62,502 nt of DNA from an uncultured Flavobacteriales bacterium (GTDB lineage: Bacteria; Bacteroidota; Bacteroidia; Flavobacteriales_D; Crocinitomicaceae), in contig CAIJTF010000050.1 of NCBI GenBank assembly GCA_903823565.1, positions 1-62,502 on the forward strand, in the 5' to 3' direction. Below the pieces are notes generated by a model. It was not told the DNA's origin and searched no databases. It saw nothing but the letters and a program-made list of their open reading frames with translations. A program made the position numbers and the translations under genes. This document shows, one piece after another, positions 54,226 to 62,502 of this stretch (positions are counted from its first letter, which is position 1; every line of letters begins with the position of its first letter).

Positions 54226-56064
54226 GTGAAAGATCTCAAAGAAATTATCAAGTATACCTTTTTATACAAGGGAACGGCAGCATTGGTGGTTGTTTGCAAC
54301 CTGCTTTTTGTTGTTTTTAATTTGCTTTCTCTCGTATTGTTTATTCCCATCTTACAACTTATTTTTTCAAACCCTGATACCGCAGTAAGGCCTATCCCTG
54401 CTCCAACCATGGAGTCGCTTTTGGATGTGGGTAATTACCTAAAACAAAGTTACGAATACCATATGGCTCAATGGGTTCAAAGCGACCCCAAAATGGCATT
54501 GCTAGGCGTTTGTATTAGCGTTTTTTTAGCCTTTTTTCTCAAGAATTTTTTTCGGTATGGGGCGGTATGGTTTCAATCCGAATTACGAATGGCCGTAGTG
54601 AGAGACTTAAGAAATTCCCTTTTCAACCGAGCCTTGGTATTGCCACTCTCTTATCATTCTAATGAACGAAAAGGAGATCTAATGGCAAGAATGAATAGTG
54701 ACGTTGGAGAAATTGAAATTGCGGTAGTTAGTGTGCTAGAATTGTTGTTTCGCGAACCCATAGCCGTAATTATTAACCTCATAACGCTGATCCTTTTAAG
54801 TCCGGAATTAACCTTATTCTCCCTGTTTTTACTGCCTGTTTCTGCCTTTGTAATTTCACGCATTAGCAAAAGCCTAAAAAAAACAGCCAAGCTTGGACAA
54901 GAACAGACGGGATTGTTATATGCCGCTATCGATGAAGCATTAAATGGAATTCGAATCGTTAAAGCGTTTGGCGCCATTCGTTTCGTTCAAACTAGGTTTG
55001 AACGCATTAACCTAATTCATCAAAAATTAATCACTAAAACGTTTAGAAAAAAAGACCTTGCACCTCTTTTGAATGAAACAATTGGAGCATTAATTATGCT
55101 ATTAATTGTTTGGTTTGGGGGTGTTTTAATTCTGGACCATCGAGGTGTTGGACTTTCGGGTGAAGTGTTCTTAACGTTCATAATTGTTTTTTCCCAACTG
55201 TTACGCCCCATTCAAGGAATATCCACTTCCTTATCAAACCTCGCAAAAGCTAGAGTTTCACTCGACCGAATAAATGAGGTGTTAAACCAGCCGGAAGTTA
55301 TCCTGGAAGAAAAAGACCCCACGATTCTTACGGATTTTACAAATCGGCTTACTTTTCAAAATGTCTCCTTTTCGTACCAATCTGATCCCATACTTTGCGA
55401 CCTTAACTTGGAAATCAAGAAGGGGCAGACTATTGCTTTGGTTGGTGAATCGGGCAGCGGTAAATCTACGCTGCTTGATTTGATTCCTCGTTTTTACGAC
55501 CCTAGTTCCGGGGCACTGTTTATAGACGGTATTAACATCAAGCAATTCTCCATAGATTCGCTTCGTTCCAAGATCGGAATGGTGACTCAAGAACCCCTAC
55601 TTTTTAACGGTTCTGTTTTAGACAACATCGCTTTTGGGGAAGATTTTCCAGACCTAGAAAAAGCCACCCGCGCAGCGAAAATCGCGAATGCCTATTCATT
55701 TATAATGGCACTTGAATCGGGATTCGATTATAATATTGGAGACCGCGGAAACAAGCTTTCAGGTGGTCAAAAACAACGGATTAGTATTGCGAGGGCTATT
55801 TACAAAAACCCTGAAATCCTGTTGCTGGACGAGGCAACCTCAGCGCTCGACACAGAATCTGAGCGGCTTGTACAGGAGGCCTTGGACGAAATTATGAAGG
55901 GGAAAACTAGCATCGTTGTGGCTCATCGACTCAGCACCGTCGTCAATGCAGACCTTATCCTTGTCATGTCTAAAGGTGTAATAACGGAACAAGGGAGCCA
56001 TGAACAGCTTCTGTCTAAAAATGGCGACTATGCTCATTTCTGCCGTTTGCAAGGTCTAAAATAA
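54226..56064 (+). CDS. ABC exporter, MsbA/lipid-flippase-like half-transporter
   Basis: A 612-residue fused TM-ATPase half-exporter. Six TM helices occupy about residues 1-330 (ALVVVCNLLFVVFNLLSLVL through ALIMLLIVWFGGVLIL), with LSYHSNERKGDLMARMNSD, typical of type I exporters. The nucleotide-binding domain has Walker A GESGSGKS, the signature LSGGQKQRISIARAI and Walker B ILLLDEATSALD, then the switch His in VVAHRLSTV. It probably flips lipid A or another lipid; the substrate is not certain. The initiator is GTG at 54226 because a -7 box overlaps the upstream ATG. It is divergent from rbfA. Confidence 0.92.
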   Translation: MKDLKEIIKYTFLYKGTAALVVVCNLLFVVFNLLSLVLFIPILQLIFSNPDTAVRPIPAPTMESLLDVGNYLKQSYEYHMAQWVQSDPKMALLGVCISVFLAFFLKNFFRYGAVWFQSELRMAVVRDLRNSLFNRALVLPLSYHSNERKGDLMARMNSDVGEIEIAVVSVLELLFREPIAVIINLITLILLSPELTLFSLFLLPVSAFVISRISKSLKKTAKLGQEQTGLLYAAIDEALNGIRIVKAFGAIRFVQTRFERINLIHQKLITKTFRKKDLAPLLNETIGALIMLLIVWFGGVLILDHRGVGLSGEVFLTFIIVFSQLLRPIQGISTSLSNLAKARVSLDRINEVLNQPEVILEEKDPTILTDFTNRLTFQNVSFSYQSDPILCDLNLEIKKGQTIALVGESGSGKSTLLDLIPRFYDPSSGALFIDGINIKQFSIDSLRSKIGMVTQEPLLFNGSVLDNIAFGEDFPDLEKATRAAKIANAYSFIMALESGFDYNIGDRGNKLSGGQKQRISIARAIYKNPEILLLDEATSALDTESERLVQEALDEIMKGKTSIVVAHRLSTVVNADLILVMSKGVITEQGSHEQLLSKNGDYAHFCRLQGLK

Positions 56065-56128
56065 GCGTTACCTTTGGCTAGAATTAACGTTTGACAACGT
56101 TTGCGTTTTTAATTCGTCTTCCTTTACG

Positions 56129-58510
56129 ATGAGAAAAAGAGCTCTTACCCTTTTCGTGTTTTTTTGCTTCTCGTCCTATGCTTGGTCGCAGTTAATCACA
56201 AGTCCTGGCCAGACCCCTCAAAATTTAGTTCAAAATATCCTTATCGGTCCCGGTGTCACCGTAAGCAATATTCTATACAACGGTAGCCCAATGGCAATTA
56301 GCTCGTTTACTGCGAATGGAACCACCTTAGGGATCAACCAAGGGATCGTTATGACCACGGGAACCATACTCAATAACGGTTCAGGGCCTCAAGGACCTAA
56401 TAACGCAGCCTCCAGCGGAGTAGATAACAATAGCCCTGGGTCAGGATTGCTGTCAAATAATATTCTCGGTGGTACACCAACCTTTAACGCAGCAACATTA
56501 GAATTCGATTTTATACCTTATGCCGATACCGTTCGGTTTAAATATGTTTTTGGCTCGGAAGAATACCCGGAATTTGCGCCGCCAAATAATTCCACCTACA
56601 ACGATGTGTTCGGGTTTTTCATTTCTGGCCCAGGAATTACTGGATTGCAGAATATTGCTCAATTACCTAATGGAGGAGGGGTTGTTTCCATTAATAACGT
56701 AAATGCCGTTACGAACGCGGCGTTCTACAATTCCAATGGTGATGGAAGCACTTCCCCATTTAATAACTCTCCAAACTACATTCAATATGATGGCTTTACG
56801 GATGTATTAGAGGCCATATCTGCCGTTCAATGCGGCCAAACGTACCACCTAATTCTTGCCATTGCAGATGTTGGTGACGGCTCATGGGACTCCGGTATCT
56901 TTTTGGAAGCCAATAGCCTTACCACTAAAACACCTGTTGATATTACCTACAGCCTTTCGCAGCATGTGTTTTCTAGCCCGGATGTGATGGCAGAAGGCTG
57001 TGTTACAGCCACGGTGAATGTAACTCGTCAAAACAATTTAAATACGGCATTAACCATTCCAATTACCCTATCGGGGTCCGCTACATCGGGCATCGATTTC
57101 TCCGGAATACCAACCAATGTGGTTTTCAGCCCTGGGCAATCCGTATTCTCCTTTCAAATTGTAGCCATTAGCGATGGCTTTGCCGAAGGATTGGAATCCA
57201 TAATTTTAAATTTTAATGTTTCAGATCCTTGTGGAAATATCACGCCGATTCCACTAACAATATTTATCCAAGATATTTCACCTTTAACGATTTCATTAAA
57301 CGATACCATGCTTCCTTGTCCAGGTCAGCCCATAACCTTGAATCCTATCGTAAGCGGGGGCGTTCCTCCCTACACCTACCTCTGGAATACAGGTGCCACA
57401 ACGCCGACCTTAACCCTCTTGCCCCAATCCAGTCAAACCGTTTATCTGGAAGTGCTTGACAATTGCTCGGGGCTAATGGTAGTGGATTCTGCCACCATCA
57501 CCGTGCCTGTTTTCCAACCCTTGAGCCTTCAACTTTCTTCTGATGTCGTGGAAGTCTGTCCCTACATAGAACATACCTTCACGTCACAAATCGTGGGAGG
57601 AAATGGGAACTACGCCTTTTTATGGCAACAAAATAGCCAAACCCTAAGCACAACGTCAAACCTTACGGTTTCCCCCGCAAGCACAAGTACTTACACCCTC
57701 ACGGTTAGCGATGGCTGCGGGAATACGGTTAGCGGAACGGTAAATTACACCATAACAAGCGAACCATTGGTATTAACCATGTCGCCAACTCAAAAAATAT
57801 GCATCGGAGACAGCGCCTTTGTGAGTGTAACCGCGAGTGGTGGGTTCGGTAACTATTACTACTTATGGCCCTCTACAGGTGAAACCACACCCGGGATTTG
57901 GGTCACCCCAAATGCAACAAATACATACCAAGTTTTGGTTTCTGATGAATGCCAAACCTTCACGGTAAGTGGGTTTGCTCAAGTTCAAATTGTAAAACCT
58001 TTAGCGGATTTTACGGTATTAACGTCTTCTCCAACGGAAAATCTACCTGTATCTTTTTACAATTTAACACAAAATGGTTTTGGATATGTCTGGCACTTTG
58101 GCGATGGTAATTCTTCCTATGAGGTACATCCTACCCACACCTTTTCACCCAGTGGAGAATACTTGATTACCCTCATTGCAACAGATATGAATGGTTGCGT
58201 CGATAGCATAACAAAACCTATATTCATTCAAGAGGAGTTTTACATTTACATACCCAATACCTTTCTTCCTGACGACAACCGCATTAACGATGTTTTTTCG
58301 GGGAGTTTTATCGGGGTAGAGTGGGTAAAAATAGAAGTTTTCAATCGCTGGGGTGAACGATTATTTTATTCAGAAGATTTAGATTTTGCGTGGGATGGAA
58401 CCTTTAAAGGCCAAAAGGTCCCGGATGGTGTTTATACGTGGAAACTTATTTACCGAAGAAACAAGTCCCAAGAACAAGAAATGAGTGGGCATGTCACGGT
58501 TATTAAATAG
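56129..58510 (+). CDS. T9SS type B surface protein with choice-of-anchor L domain
   Basis: A 793-residue exported protein with a signal peptide ending YAWSQ. The N-terminal 230 residues form a choice-of-anchor L domain (LVQNILIGPGVTVSNILYNG, LEFDFIPYADTVRFKYVFGSEEYPEF, HLILAIADVGDGSWDSGIFL). A Calx-beta-like segment (ATSGIDFSGIPTNVVFSPGQ) and Ig/SprB-like repeats follow, then a PKD domain (ADFTVLTSSPTENLPVSFYN to YLITLIATDMNGC) and the C-terminal gliding-motility domain (VKIEVFNRWGERLFYS, DFAWDGTFKGQKVPDGVYTW). It is probably an adhesin displayed by the T9SS. It lies between the exporter and lepA with no functional link I can see. Confidence 0.9.
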   Translation: MRKRALTLFVFFCFSSYAWSQLITSPGQTPQNLVQNILIGPGVTVSNILYNGSPMAISSFTANGTTLGINQGIVMTTGTILNNGSGPQGPNNAASSGVDNNSPGSGLLSNNILGGTPTFNAATLEFDFIPYADTVRFKYVFGSEEYPEFAPPNNSTYNDVFGFFISGPGITGLQNIAQLPNGGGVVSINNVNAVTNAAFYNSNGDGSTSPFNNSPNYIQYDGFTDVLEAISAVQCGQTYHLILAIADVGDGSWDSGIFLEANSLTTKTPVDITYSLSQHVFSSPDVMAEGCVTATVNVTRQNNLNTALTIPITLSGSATSGIDFSGIPTNVVFSPGQSVFSFQIVAISDGFAEGLESIILNFNVSDPCGNITPIPLTIFIQDISPLTISLNDTMLPCPGQPITLNPIVSGGVPPYTYLWNTGATTPTLTLLPQSSQTVYLEVLDNCSGLMVVDSATITVPVFQPLSLQLSSDVVEVCPYIEHTFTSQIVGGNGNYAFLWQQNSQTLSTTSNLTVSPASTSTYTLTVSDGCGNTVSGTVNYTITSEPLVLTMSPTQKICIGDSAFVSVTASGGFGNYYYLWPSTGETTPGIWVTPNATNTYQVLVSDECQTFTVSGFAQVQIVKPLADFTVLTSSPTENLPVSFYNLTQNGFGYVWHFGDGNSSYEVHPTHTFSPSGEYLITLIATDMNGCVDSITKPIFIQEEFYIYIPNTFLPDDNRINDVFSGSFIGVEWVKIEVFNRWGERLFYSEDLDFAWDGTFKGQKVPDGVYTWKLIYRRNKSQEQEMSGHVTVIK

Positions 58511-58559
58511 GGCTCCCTTTTAACGAAATACAAAGAGATGTTGTACCTTCGTGCCCAAG

Positions 58560-60356
58560 ATGAAGAACATTCGTAATTTTTGCATCATTGCGCATATTGA
58601 TCACGGGAAAAGTACCTTGGCCGACCGATTACTACAAGCAACGAATACGATTTCTGATCGTGAAATGCAAGACCAAGCATTGGACGATATGGACCTAGAG
58701 CGCGAACGTGGAATTACGATTAAGAGCCATGCCATCCAAATGAACTTCCAGTATCAGGGAGAAGACTACATTCTAAACCTTATTGATACACCGGGACATG
58801 TAGACTTTTCCTATGAAGTTTCTCGATCTATTGCCGCTTGTGAAGGAGCATTATTGATTGTTGATGCAACGCAAGGTATAGAAGCACAAACCATATCCAA
58901 CCTTTATTTAGCCTTGGAACATGATCTTGAGATTATTCCGATTCTAAATAAAATGGACTTACCAAGTGCAATGCCAGAAGAAGTCTCTGATCAAATCATC
59001 GACCTTATTGGTTGTAAACCGGAAGAGATAATTCCCGCCTCAGGCAAAACCGGATTGGGCGTAGACCAAATATTAGAGGCCGTAATTCATAGAATTCCCG
59101 CTCCTAAAGGCGATGAGGAAGCTCCTTTACAGGCTATGATTTTTGATTCTGTTTTTAATTCCTTCCGAGGAATAATTGCCTATTATCGGGTTAGAAATGG
59201 GGTGATCAAAAAAGGACAACGCGTTCGATTCTTTAATACTGGAAGAGATTATAATGCGGATGAAATCGGCATTTTGAAAATGGACCTTGTGGCAAAAAAA
59301 GAAGTGAGGGCAGGTGATGTTGGCTACATCATTTCTGGCATTAAAGCCGCCAATGAAGTTAAGGTAGGAGATACCATCACTGCCGCTGAGCGCCCTTGTG
59401 ATACGGCCATTAAAGGGTTTGAAGACGTTAAGCCTATGGTATTTGCCGGGATTTATCCCGTAGACAATGAGGATTATGAAGAATTGAGGTACTCCATGGA
59501 AAAACTTCAACTCAACGACTCTTCCTTGGTATTTGAACCGGAATCTTCTGCTGCATTAGGATTTGGCTTTCGTTGTGGTTTCTTGGGAATGCTGCATATG
59601 GAAATCATTCAAGAGCGCTTAGAGCGAGAATTTAAAATGACGGTGATCACAACCGTACCAAACGTTTCATACCACACCTTCATGAAAAGGGATCCTGAGG
59701 CTAAAATCATAGTAAATAATCCCTCGGAATTACCCGACCCCTCCGGAGTGGATCGAATTGAGGAACCGTATATCAAAGCACAAGTTATTACGAAATCAGA
59801 ATTTGTGGGCTCGATTATGACGTTGTGTATTGAGAAACGAGGGGAGCTCAAAAATCAAGTTTATTTAACCCAAGACCGCGTCGAGATTACTTTTGAAATG
59901 CCCCTTGCAGAAATCGTATTTGATTTTTATGATCGCTTGAAGACCGTGTCGAAAGGATATGCTTCCTTTGATTATCATCCGATTGGTTATAAAGAATCGG
60001 ACCTGGTAAAAATGGATTTATTGTTGAACAGTGAACAAGTCGATGCTTTATCGGCATTAGTTCATCGAAGCAATGCCTTTGATTTAGGCAAAAAAATCTG
60101 TATCAAACTGAGAGAATTAATCCCAAGGCAACAATTCGAAATACCTATTCAAGCAGCGATTGGCGCAAAGGTAATAGCACGCGAGACGATTAAAGCCTTA
60201 CGGAAGGATGTTACTGCGAAATGTTATGGCGGCGATATTACACGAAAAAGAAAATTATTGGAGAAACAAAAGGCCGGAAAGAAACGTATGCGTCAAGTGG
60301 GACGAGTCGAAGTTCCTCAAGAAGCCTTTTTGGCTGTTTTAAAACTGAACGATTAA
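58560..60356 (+). CDS. lepA: elongation factor 4 (LepA)
   Basis: LepA is a ribosome-associated GTPase affecting translation elongation and 30S maturation. From ATG at 58560 it is 598 residues: the G1 motif [19 protein letters not shown] (G2), DTPGHVDF (G3), NKMDL (G4), domain II, two EF-G-like domains and the C-terminal LepA-specific domain with [29 protein letters not shown] TAccTTcG element at 58544-58551 abuts the alternative GTG (58551), so ATG is preferred. Start of the lepA to hflX run. Confidence 0.98.
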   Translation: MKNIRNFCIIAHIDHGKSTLADRLLQATNTISDREMQDQALDDMDLERERGITIKSHAIQMNFQYQGEDYILNLIDTPGHVDFSYEVSRSIAACEGALLIVDATQGIEAQTISNLYLALEHDLEIIPILNKMDLPSAMPEEVSDQIIDLIGCKPEEIIPASGKTGLGVDQILEAVIHRIPAPKGDEEAPLQAMIFDSVFNSFRGIIAYYRVRNGVIKKGQRVRFFNTGRDYNADEIGILKMDLVAKKEVRAGDVGYIISGIKAANEVKVGDTITAAERPCDTAIKGFEDVKPMVFAGIYPVDNEDYEELRYSMEKLQLNDSSLVFEPESSAALGFGFRCGFLGMLHMEIIQERLEREFKMTVITTVPNVSYHTFMKRDPEAKIIVNNPSELPDPSGVDRIEEPYIKAQVITKSEFVGSIMTLCIEKRGELKNQVYLTQDRVEITFEMPLAEIVFDFYDRLKTVSKGYASFDYHPIGYKESDLVKMDLLLNSEQVDALSALVHRSNAFDLGKKICIKLRELIPRQQFEIPIQAAIGAKVIARETIKALRKDVTAKCYGGDITRKRKLLEKQKAGKKRMRQVGRVEVPQEAFLAVLKLND

Positions 60357-60366
60357 ATTTTATGTT

Positions 60367-60798
60367 ATGTATGAACTATTAAAACACACGCACTCTGGTT
60401 TGCGATGGGTAGTCCTAATTTTGATGCTTCTCGCCCTGTATTATGCTTTTACAGCTAAATCCTTTGAGAAGAGAAACAAGCTTGTAAATTTGTTTTCCAT
60501 GGTAAGTTTACACACCCAATTGCTATTGGGATTGATTTTATACTTCATTTCTCCCCGGGTAACCTTCAACGCAGGTTGGATGGGAAACCCCTCTTTTCGT
60601 TTTTACGGAATGGAACACCTTGCAGGAATGGTGATTGCTGTAGCCCTTGTGACGCTAGGTTATGTAAAATCGAAGAAAGGGAGTAACCCAGAAGCGATCT
60701 ATAAGCCTATCAAAACGTTTTACATCCTTGGTTTAATCCTAATTCTATTAAGCATCCCATGGCCGTTTCGAGCAAATTTAGGCGGCGCTTGGTTTTAG
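60367..60798 (+). CDS. small four-helix membrane protein, cytochrome b-like
   Basis: A 143-residue inner-membrane protein with four TM helices (about residues 13-28, 45-60, 81-97 and 115-132). His residues sit near helix ends: LKHTHSGLRW, SLHTQLLLG and GMEHLAGM. They are spaced as in small b-type cytochromes, though heme binding is only inferred. Related Bacteroidota proteins are often labelled cytochrome B without evidence. The gene overlaps the following cytochrome c lipoprotein by 40 bases, suggesting a joint role in electron transfer. Confidence 0.7.
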   Translation: MYELLKHTHSGLRWVVLILMLLALYYAFTAKSFEKRNKLVNLFSMVSLHTQLLLGLILYFISPRVTFNAGWMGNPSFRFYGMEHLAGMVIAVALVTLGYVKSKKGSNPEAIYKPIKTFYILGLILILLSIPWPFRANLGGAWF

Positions 60799-61094
60799 GC
60801 CTTGGCCTTTTACTCTTCGCGTGCACAGAAGGTCCAAGGAGCGGTAACTCCTTATCTGAAACCCAACCACGGGCAAAGGACTTATTTACTACCCATTGTT
60901 CTAGTTGTCATGGCGCGGCAGGTGACTTGGGTGTATCGGGAGCTAAAAACCTACAAAAAAGCAAGCTAAAACTTCAGGAAATAAAACAGATCATTAGGGA
61001 AGGAAAAAATGGAATGCCTTCCTTCGACGGGATTATTGAAAAGGAGAACCAGCTCGATTCCATTGCCCAATACGCTAAAAAGATGCAGCACTAA
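60759..61094 (+). CDS. cytochrome c lipoprotein
   Basis: A 111-residue mono-heme c-type cytochrome. A basic N-terminus and hydrophobic segment end in the lipobox LLFAC, so it is membrane-anchored and faces the periplasm. The heme motif CSSCHG lies around residue 47, and the likely distal Met is in NGMPSFDG. It overlaps the membrane protein upstream by 40 bases, an unusually long co-directional overlap. No internal ATG would retain the lipobox, so the start is kept. hflX follows directly, with no spacer. Confidence 0.85.
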   Translation: MAVSSKFRRRLVLGLGLLLFACTEGPRSGNSLSETQPRAKDLFTTHCSSCHGAAGDLGVSGAKNLQKSKLKLQEIKQIIREGKNGMPSFDGIIEKENQLDSIAQYAKKMQH

Positions 61095-62246
61095 ATGGCA
61101 CATGCAACGCTCGAAGAAATCCAAGAAAAATGTATTTTGGTTTCTGTAATTCACGGTGATGTAGATGAAAGGCTAGCACATGAGTACTTAGATGAATTAG
61201 CTTTCTTAGCTGAAACTGCGGGAGCGGTAGGGGTAATGGCTTTTACGCAAAAGCTGCCCTACCCAAACCCAAGAACCTATGTGGGAGAAGGTAAATTAGC
61301 AGAAATCAAAGCCTACGCGGATACCCACAACATCGATGCGATCATTTTTGATGATGAACTAAGTCCGTCTCAAATAAGAAACATCGAACGAGAACTTAAC
61401 CGAAAAATCATCGACCGAAGCATTTTAATTCTTGACATTTTCGCTAAGCGAGCCAGAACCTTTCATGCGAAAACACAAGTAGAATTAGCACAACTACAAT
61501 ATATGCTTCCACGGTTGACCCGGATGTGGACCCACCTTGAACGTCAAAAAGGAGGGATTGGGATGAGGGGACCGGGAGAATCCCAAATCGAAACGGATAG
61601 GCGAATCATACAGCAACGTATTGCTTTAATGAAAGAACGGCTAAAAGAAATTGACAAGCAAATGACTATTCAACGAGGTAACCGTGGACAATTGGTTAGA
61701 GTTGCCTTGGTTGGCTATACCAATGTGGGCAAAAGCACCTTAATGAATTTGATCTCAAAATCGGATGTTTTCGCTGAAAACAAGTTGTTTGCGACGCTAG
61801 ACACCACCGTTCGGAAGGTCGTCATTGATAACTTACCCTTCCTATTAACCGATACCGTGGGATTTATTCGGAAGCTTCCTAAACAATTACTCGAGTCTTT
61901 TAAGTCTACGTTAGATGAAGTCCGCGAAGCAGATTTATTGGTGCATGTACTGGATTTGTCGCATCCAAATTTCGAAGATCATTTTGAAACTGTTAATACA
62001 ACCTTACAAGAAATTGACAAGGAAGAGAAACCGACCATCATTGTCTTTAATAAAATTGATTCATTAAGTGAAGAGGTTTCTTTGGATGAATTAAAGCGAA
62101 CGTGGATGGCTCGTTTGGGTGGTCGTCCATGTATTTTTATTTCCGCCGTTGACAAAACGAATATTGATGAATTAAAGCAGGTGCTTTATCATGAAGTGCA
62201 ACGTATTTTCAAAATACGTTACCCGTACAACGATTTCCTTTATTAA
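61095..62246 (+). CDS. hflX: ribosome-associated GTPase HflX
   Basis: HflX splits stalled 70S ribosomes under stress. The 383-residue product has the N-terminal HflX domain (DELAFLAETAGAVGVMAFTQ, NPRTYVGEGKLAEIK), the linker with LAQLQYMLPRLTRMW and GGIGMRGPGESQIETDRR, and a G domain with GYTNVGKST (G1), DTVGFIRKLP (G3) and VFNKID (G4). The ATG at 61095 abuts the cytochrome c stop. A terminator follows 14 bases after its stop. Confidence 0.97.
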   Translation: MAHATLEEIQEKCILVSVIHGDVDERLAHEYLDELAFLAETAGAVGVMAFTQKLPYPNPRTYVGEGKLAEIKAYADTHNIDAIIFDDELSPSQIRNIERELNRKIIDRSILILDIFAKRARTFHAKTQVELAQLQYMLPRLTRMWTHLERQKGGIGMRGPGESQIETDRRIIQQRIALMKERLKEIDKQMTIQRGNRGQLVRVALVGYTNVGKSTLMNLISKSDVFAENKLFATLDTTVRKVVIDNLPFLLTDTVGFIRKLPKQLLESFKSTLDEVREADLLVHVLDLSHPNFEDHFETVNTTLQEIDKEEKPTIIVFNKIDSLSEEVSLDELKRTWMARLGGRPCIFISAVDKTNIDELKQVLYHEVQRIFKIRYPYNDFLY

Positions 62247-62259
62247 GTAGAAGCACAAA

Positions 62260-62281
62260 AAAAGGGGCCGATGCCCCTTTT
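62260..62281. terminator. intrinsic terminator between hflX and the convergent T9SS gene
   Basis: Stem AAAAGGGGC/GCCCCTTTT with loop CGAT. A-rich on the left and T-rich on the right, so it can work on both strands: for hflX (plus) and for the cargo gene (minus). Confidence 0.8.
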
Positions 62282-62300
62282 CTTAAAATTCAATTATTTC

Positions 62301-62502
62301 TTATCGAACAACCACTGATTTAGTAGATGTAAATCCGTTAGAAGCAATTCGAACGATGTAGTTTCCTTTAGCAAGGTTTGCCGTCGCAAAAGTAACGGTT
62401 TGGAAACCATTAGCATTTGACAAAGCAGATGCATTCAATACGCGTCCTTGCAGGTCAAGAATTTCAATGCTGTAATCTGCATCTTTCGCGTTGAAGTTTA
62501 CA
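62301..62502 (-). CDS. C-terminal end of a T9SS type A cargo protein (cut by window edge)
   Basis: The last 66 codons of a gene that enters from the right. The residues form a type A (Por secretion) C-terminal domain: VNFNAKDADYSIEILDLQGRV, then LAKGNYIVRIASNG and a final SVVVR before the stop. The short beta strands with L-x-D-L-x-G and KGxYxVxI are characteristic. Function of the mature protein cannot be known from this part. Confidence 0.8.
   Translation of the reverse strand, partial: VNFNAKDADYSIEILDLQGRVLNASALSNANGFQTVTFATANLAKGNYIVRIASNGFTSTKSVVVR

Noticed and set aside
56087..56110. Direct repeat AACGTTTG (two copies) before the choice-of-anchor L gene as an operator
   Set aside because: Two 8-base copies with a 2-base spacer are too short to support a regulatory claim, and no consistent promoter spacing is seen.

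Overview
The window is 62.5 kb of chromosome from a Bacteroidota bacterium, most likely order Flavobacteriales. The evidence is as follows. Several secreted proteins end in type IX secretion (T9SS) sorting domains. There is a gldA-type ABC ATPase. Many starts lie just downstream of the Bacteroidota promoter TTTG-N19-21-TAnnTTTG. Transketolase is split into two subunit genes, and uppS-bamA-ompH-ompH-murI follow one another in the order familiar from this phylum. Genes are very tightly packed. Except for a tRNA and a partial copy of its 5' end, I see no mobile element, CRISPR array, rRNA or prophage.

Layout. 1-4.6 kb, plus strand: end of a TPR protein, a membrane protein, an acyl-CoA carboxylase beta subunit, a phosphosugar isomerase, lipB and a small unknown gene. 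4.6-7.3 kb, minus: thioredoxin, an Ig-like lipoprotein, recA, peroxiredoxin. 7.5-9.7 kb: pgk and gap, convergent. 9.7-12.6 kb, minus: a large CUB/P-domain T9SS cargo and a small exported protein. 12.7-16.1 kb, plus: split transketolase with a von Willebrand A gene wedged between the halves, then a DUF2892 protein. 16.1-24.7 kb: queA (plus), then tyrS, gldA, an O-antigen ligase-like protein, a CtpA protease, rnpA and xseA (minus). 24.7-33.6 kb, plus: prs, rplY, ALDH7-type dehydrogenase, PfkB kinase, five-repeat DUF349 protein, membrane protein, REC-PAS-histidine kinase, heptosyltransferase-like GT9. 33.5-39.5 kb: alpha/beta hydrolase and thioesterase (minus), M43 metalloprotease (plus), uvrC (minus). 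39.7 kb: tRNA-Arg(TCG). 39.9-44.5 kb, plus: SprB-repeat surface protein and an oligopeptide-binding lipoprotein. 44.5-54.2 kb, minus: tryptophan dioxygenase, murI, two ompH/skp, bamA, uppS, atpC, atpD, LolE-like permease, rbfA. 54.2-62.2 kb, plus: MsbA-like exporter, choice-of-anchor-L cargo, lepA, a small cytochrome b-like protein, a cytochrome c lipoprotein, hflX. The right edge cuts the end of another T9SS cargo (minus).

Most genes are housekeeping: glycolysis and pentose phosphate pathway, DNA repair, translation, and outer-membrane biogenesis (uppS, bamA, Skp chaperones, LolE-like permease, MsbA-like exporter). The accessory layer is surface biology: five T9SS cargos plus gldA. I did not find a convincing undescribed multi-gene defence or biosynthetic system. 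The observations most worth checking are a tRNA-Arg in which the nearly universal G19-C56 tertiary pair reads U19-A56, a LolE-like gene whose conserved N-terminus has no ATG/GTG/TTG start, the VWA gene inside the transketolase operon, and convergent gene pairs that nearly always overlap at their 3' ends without a terminator.
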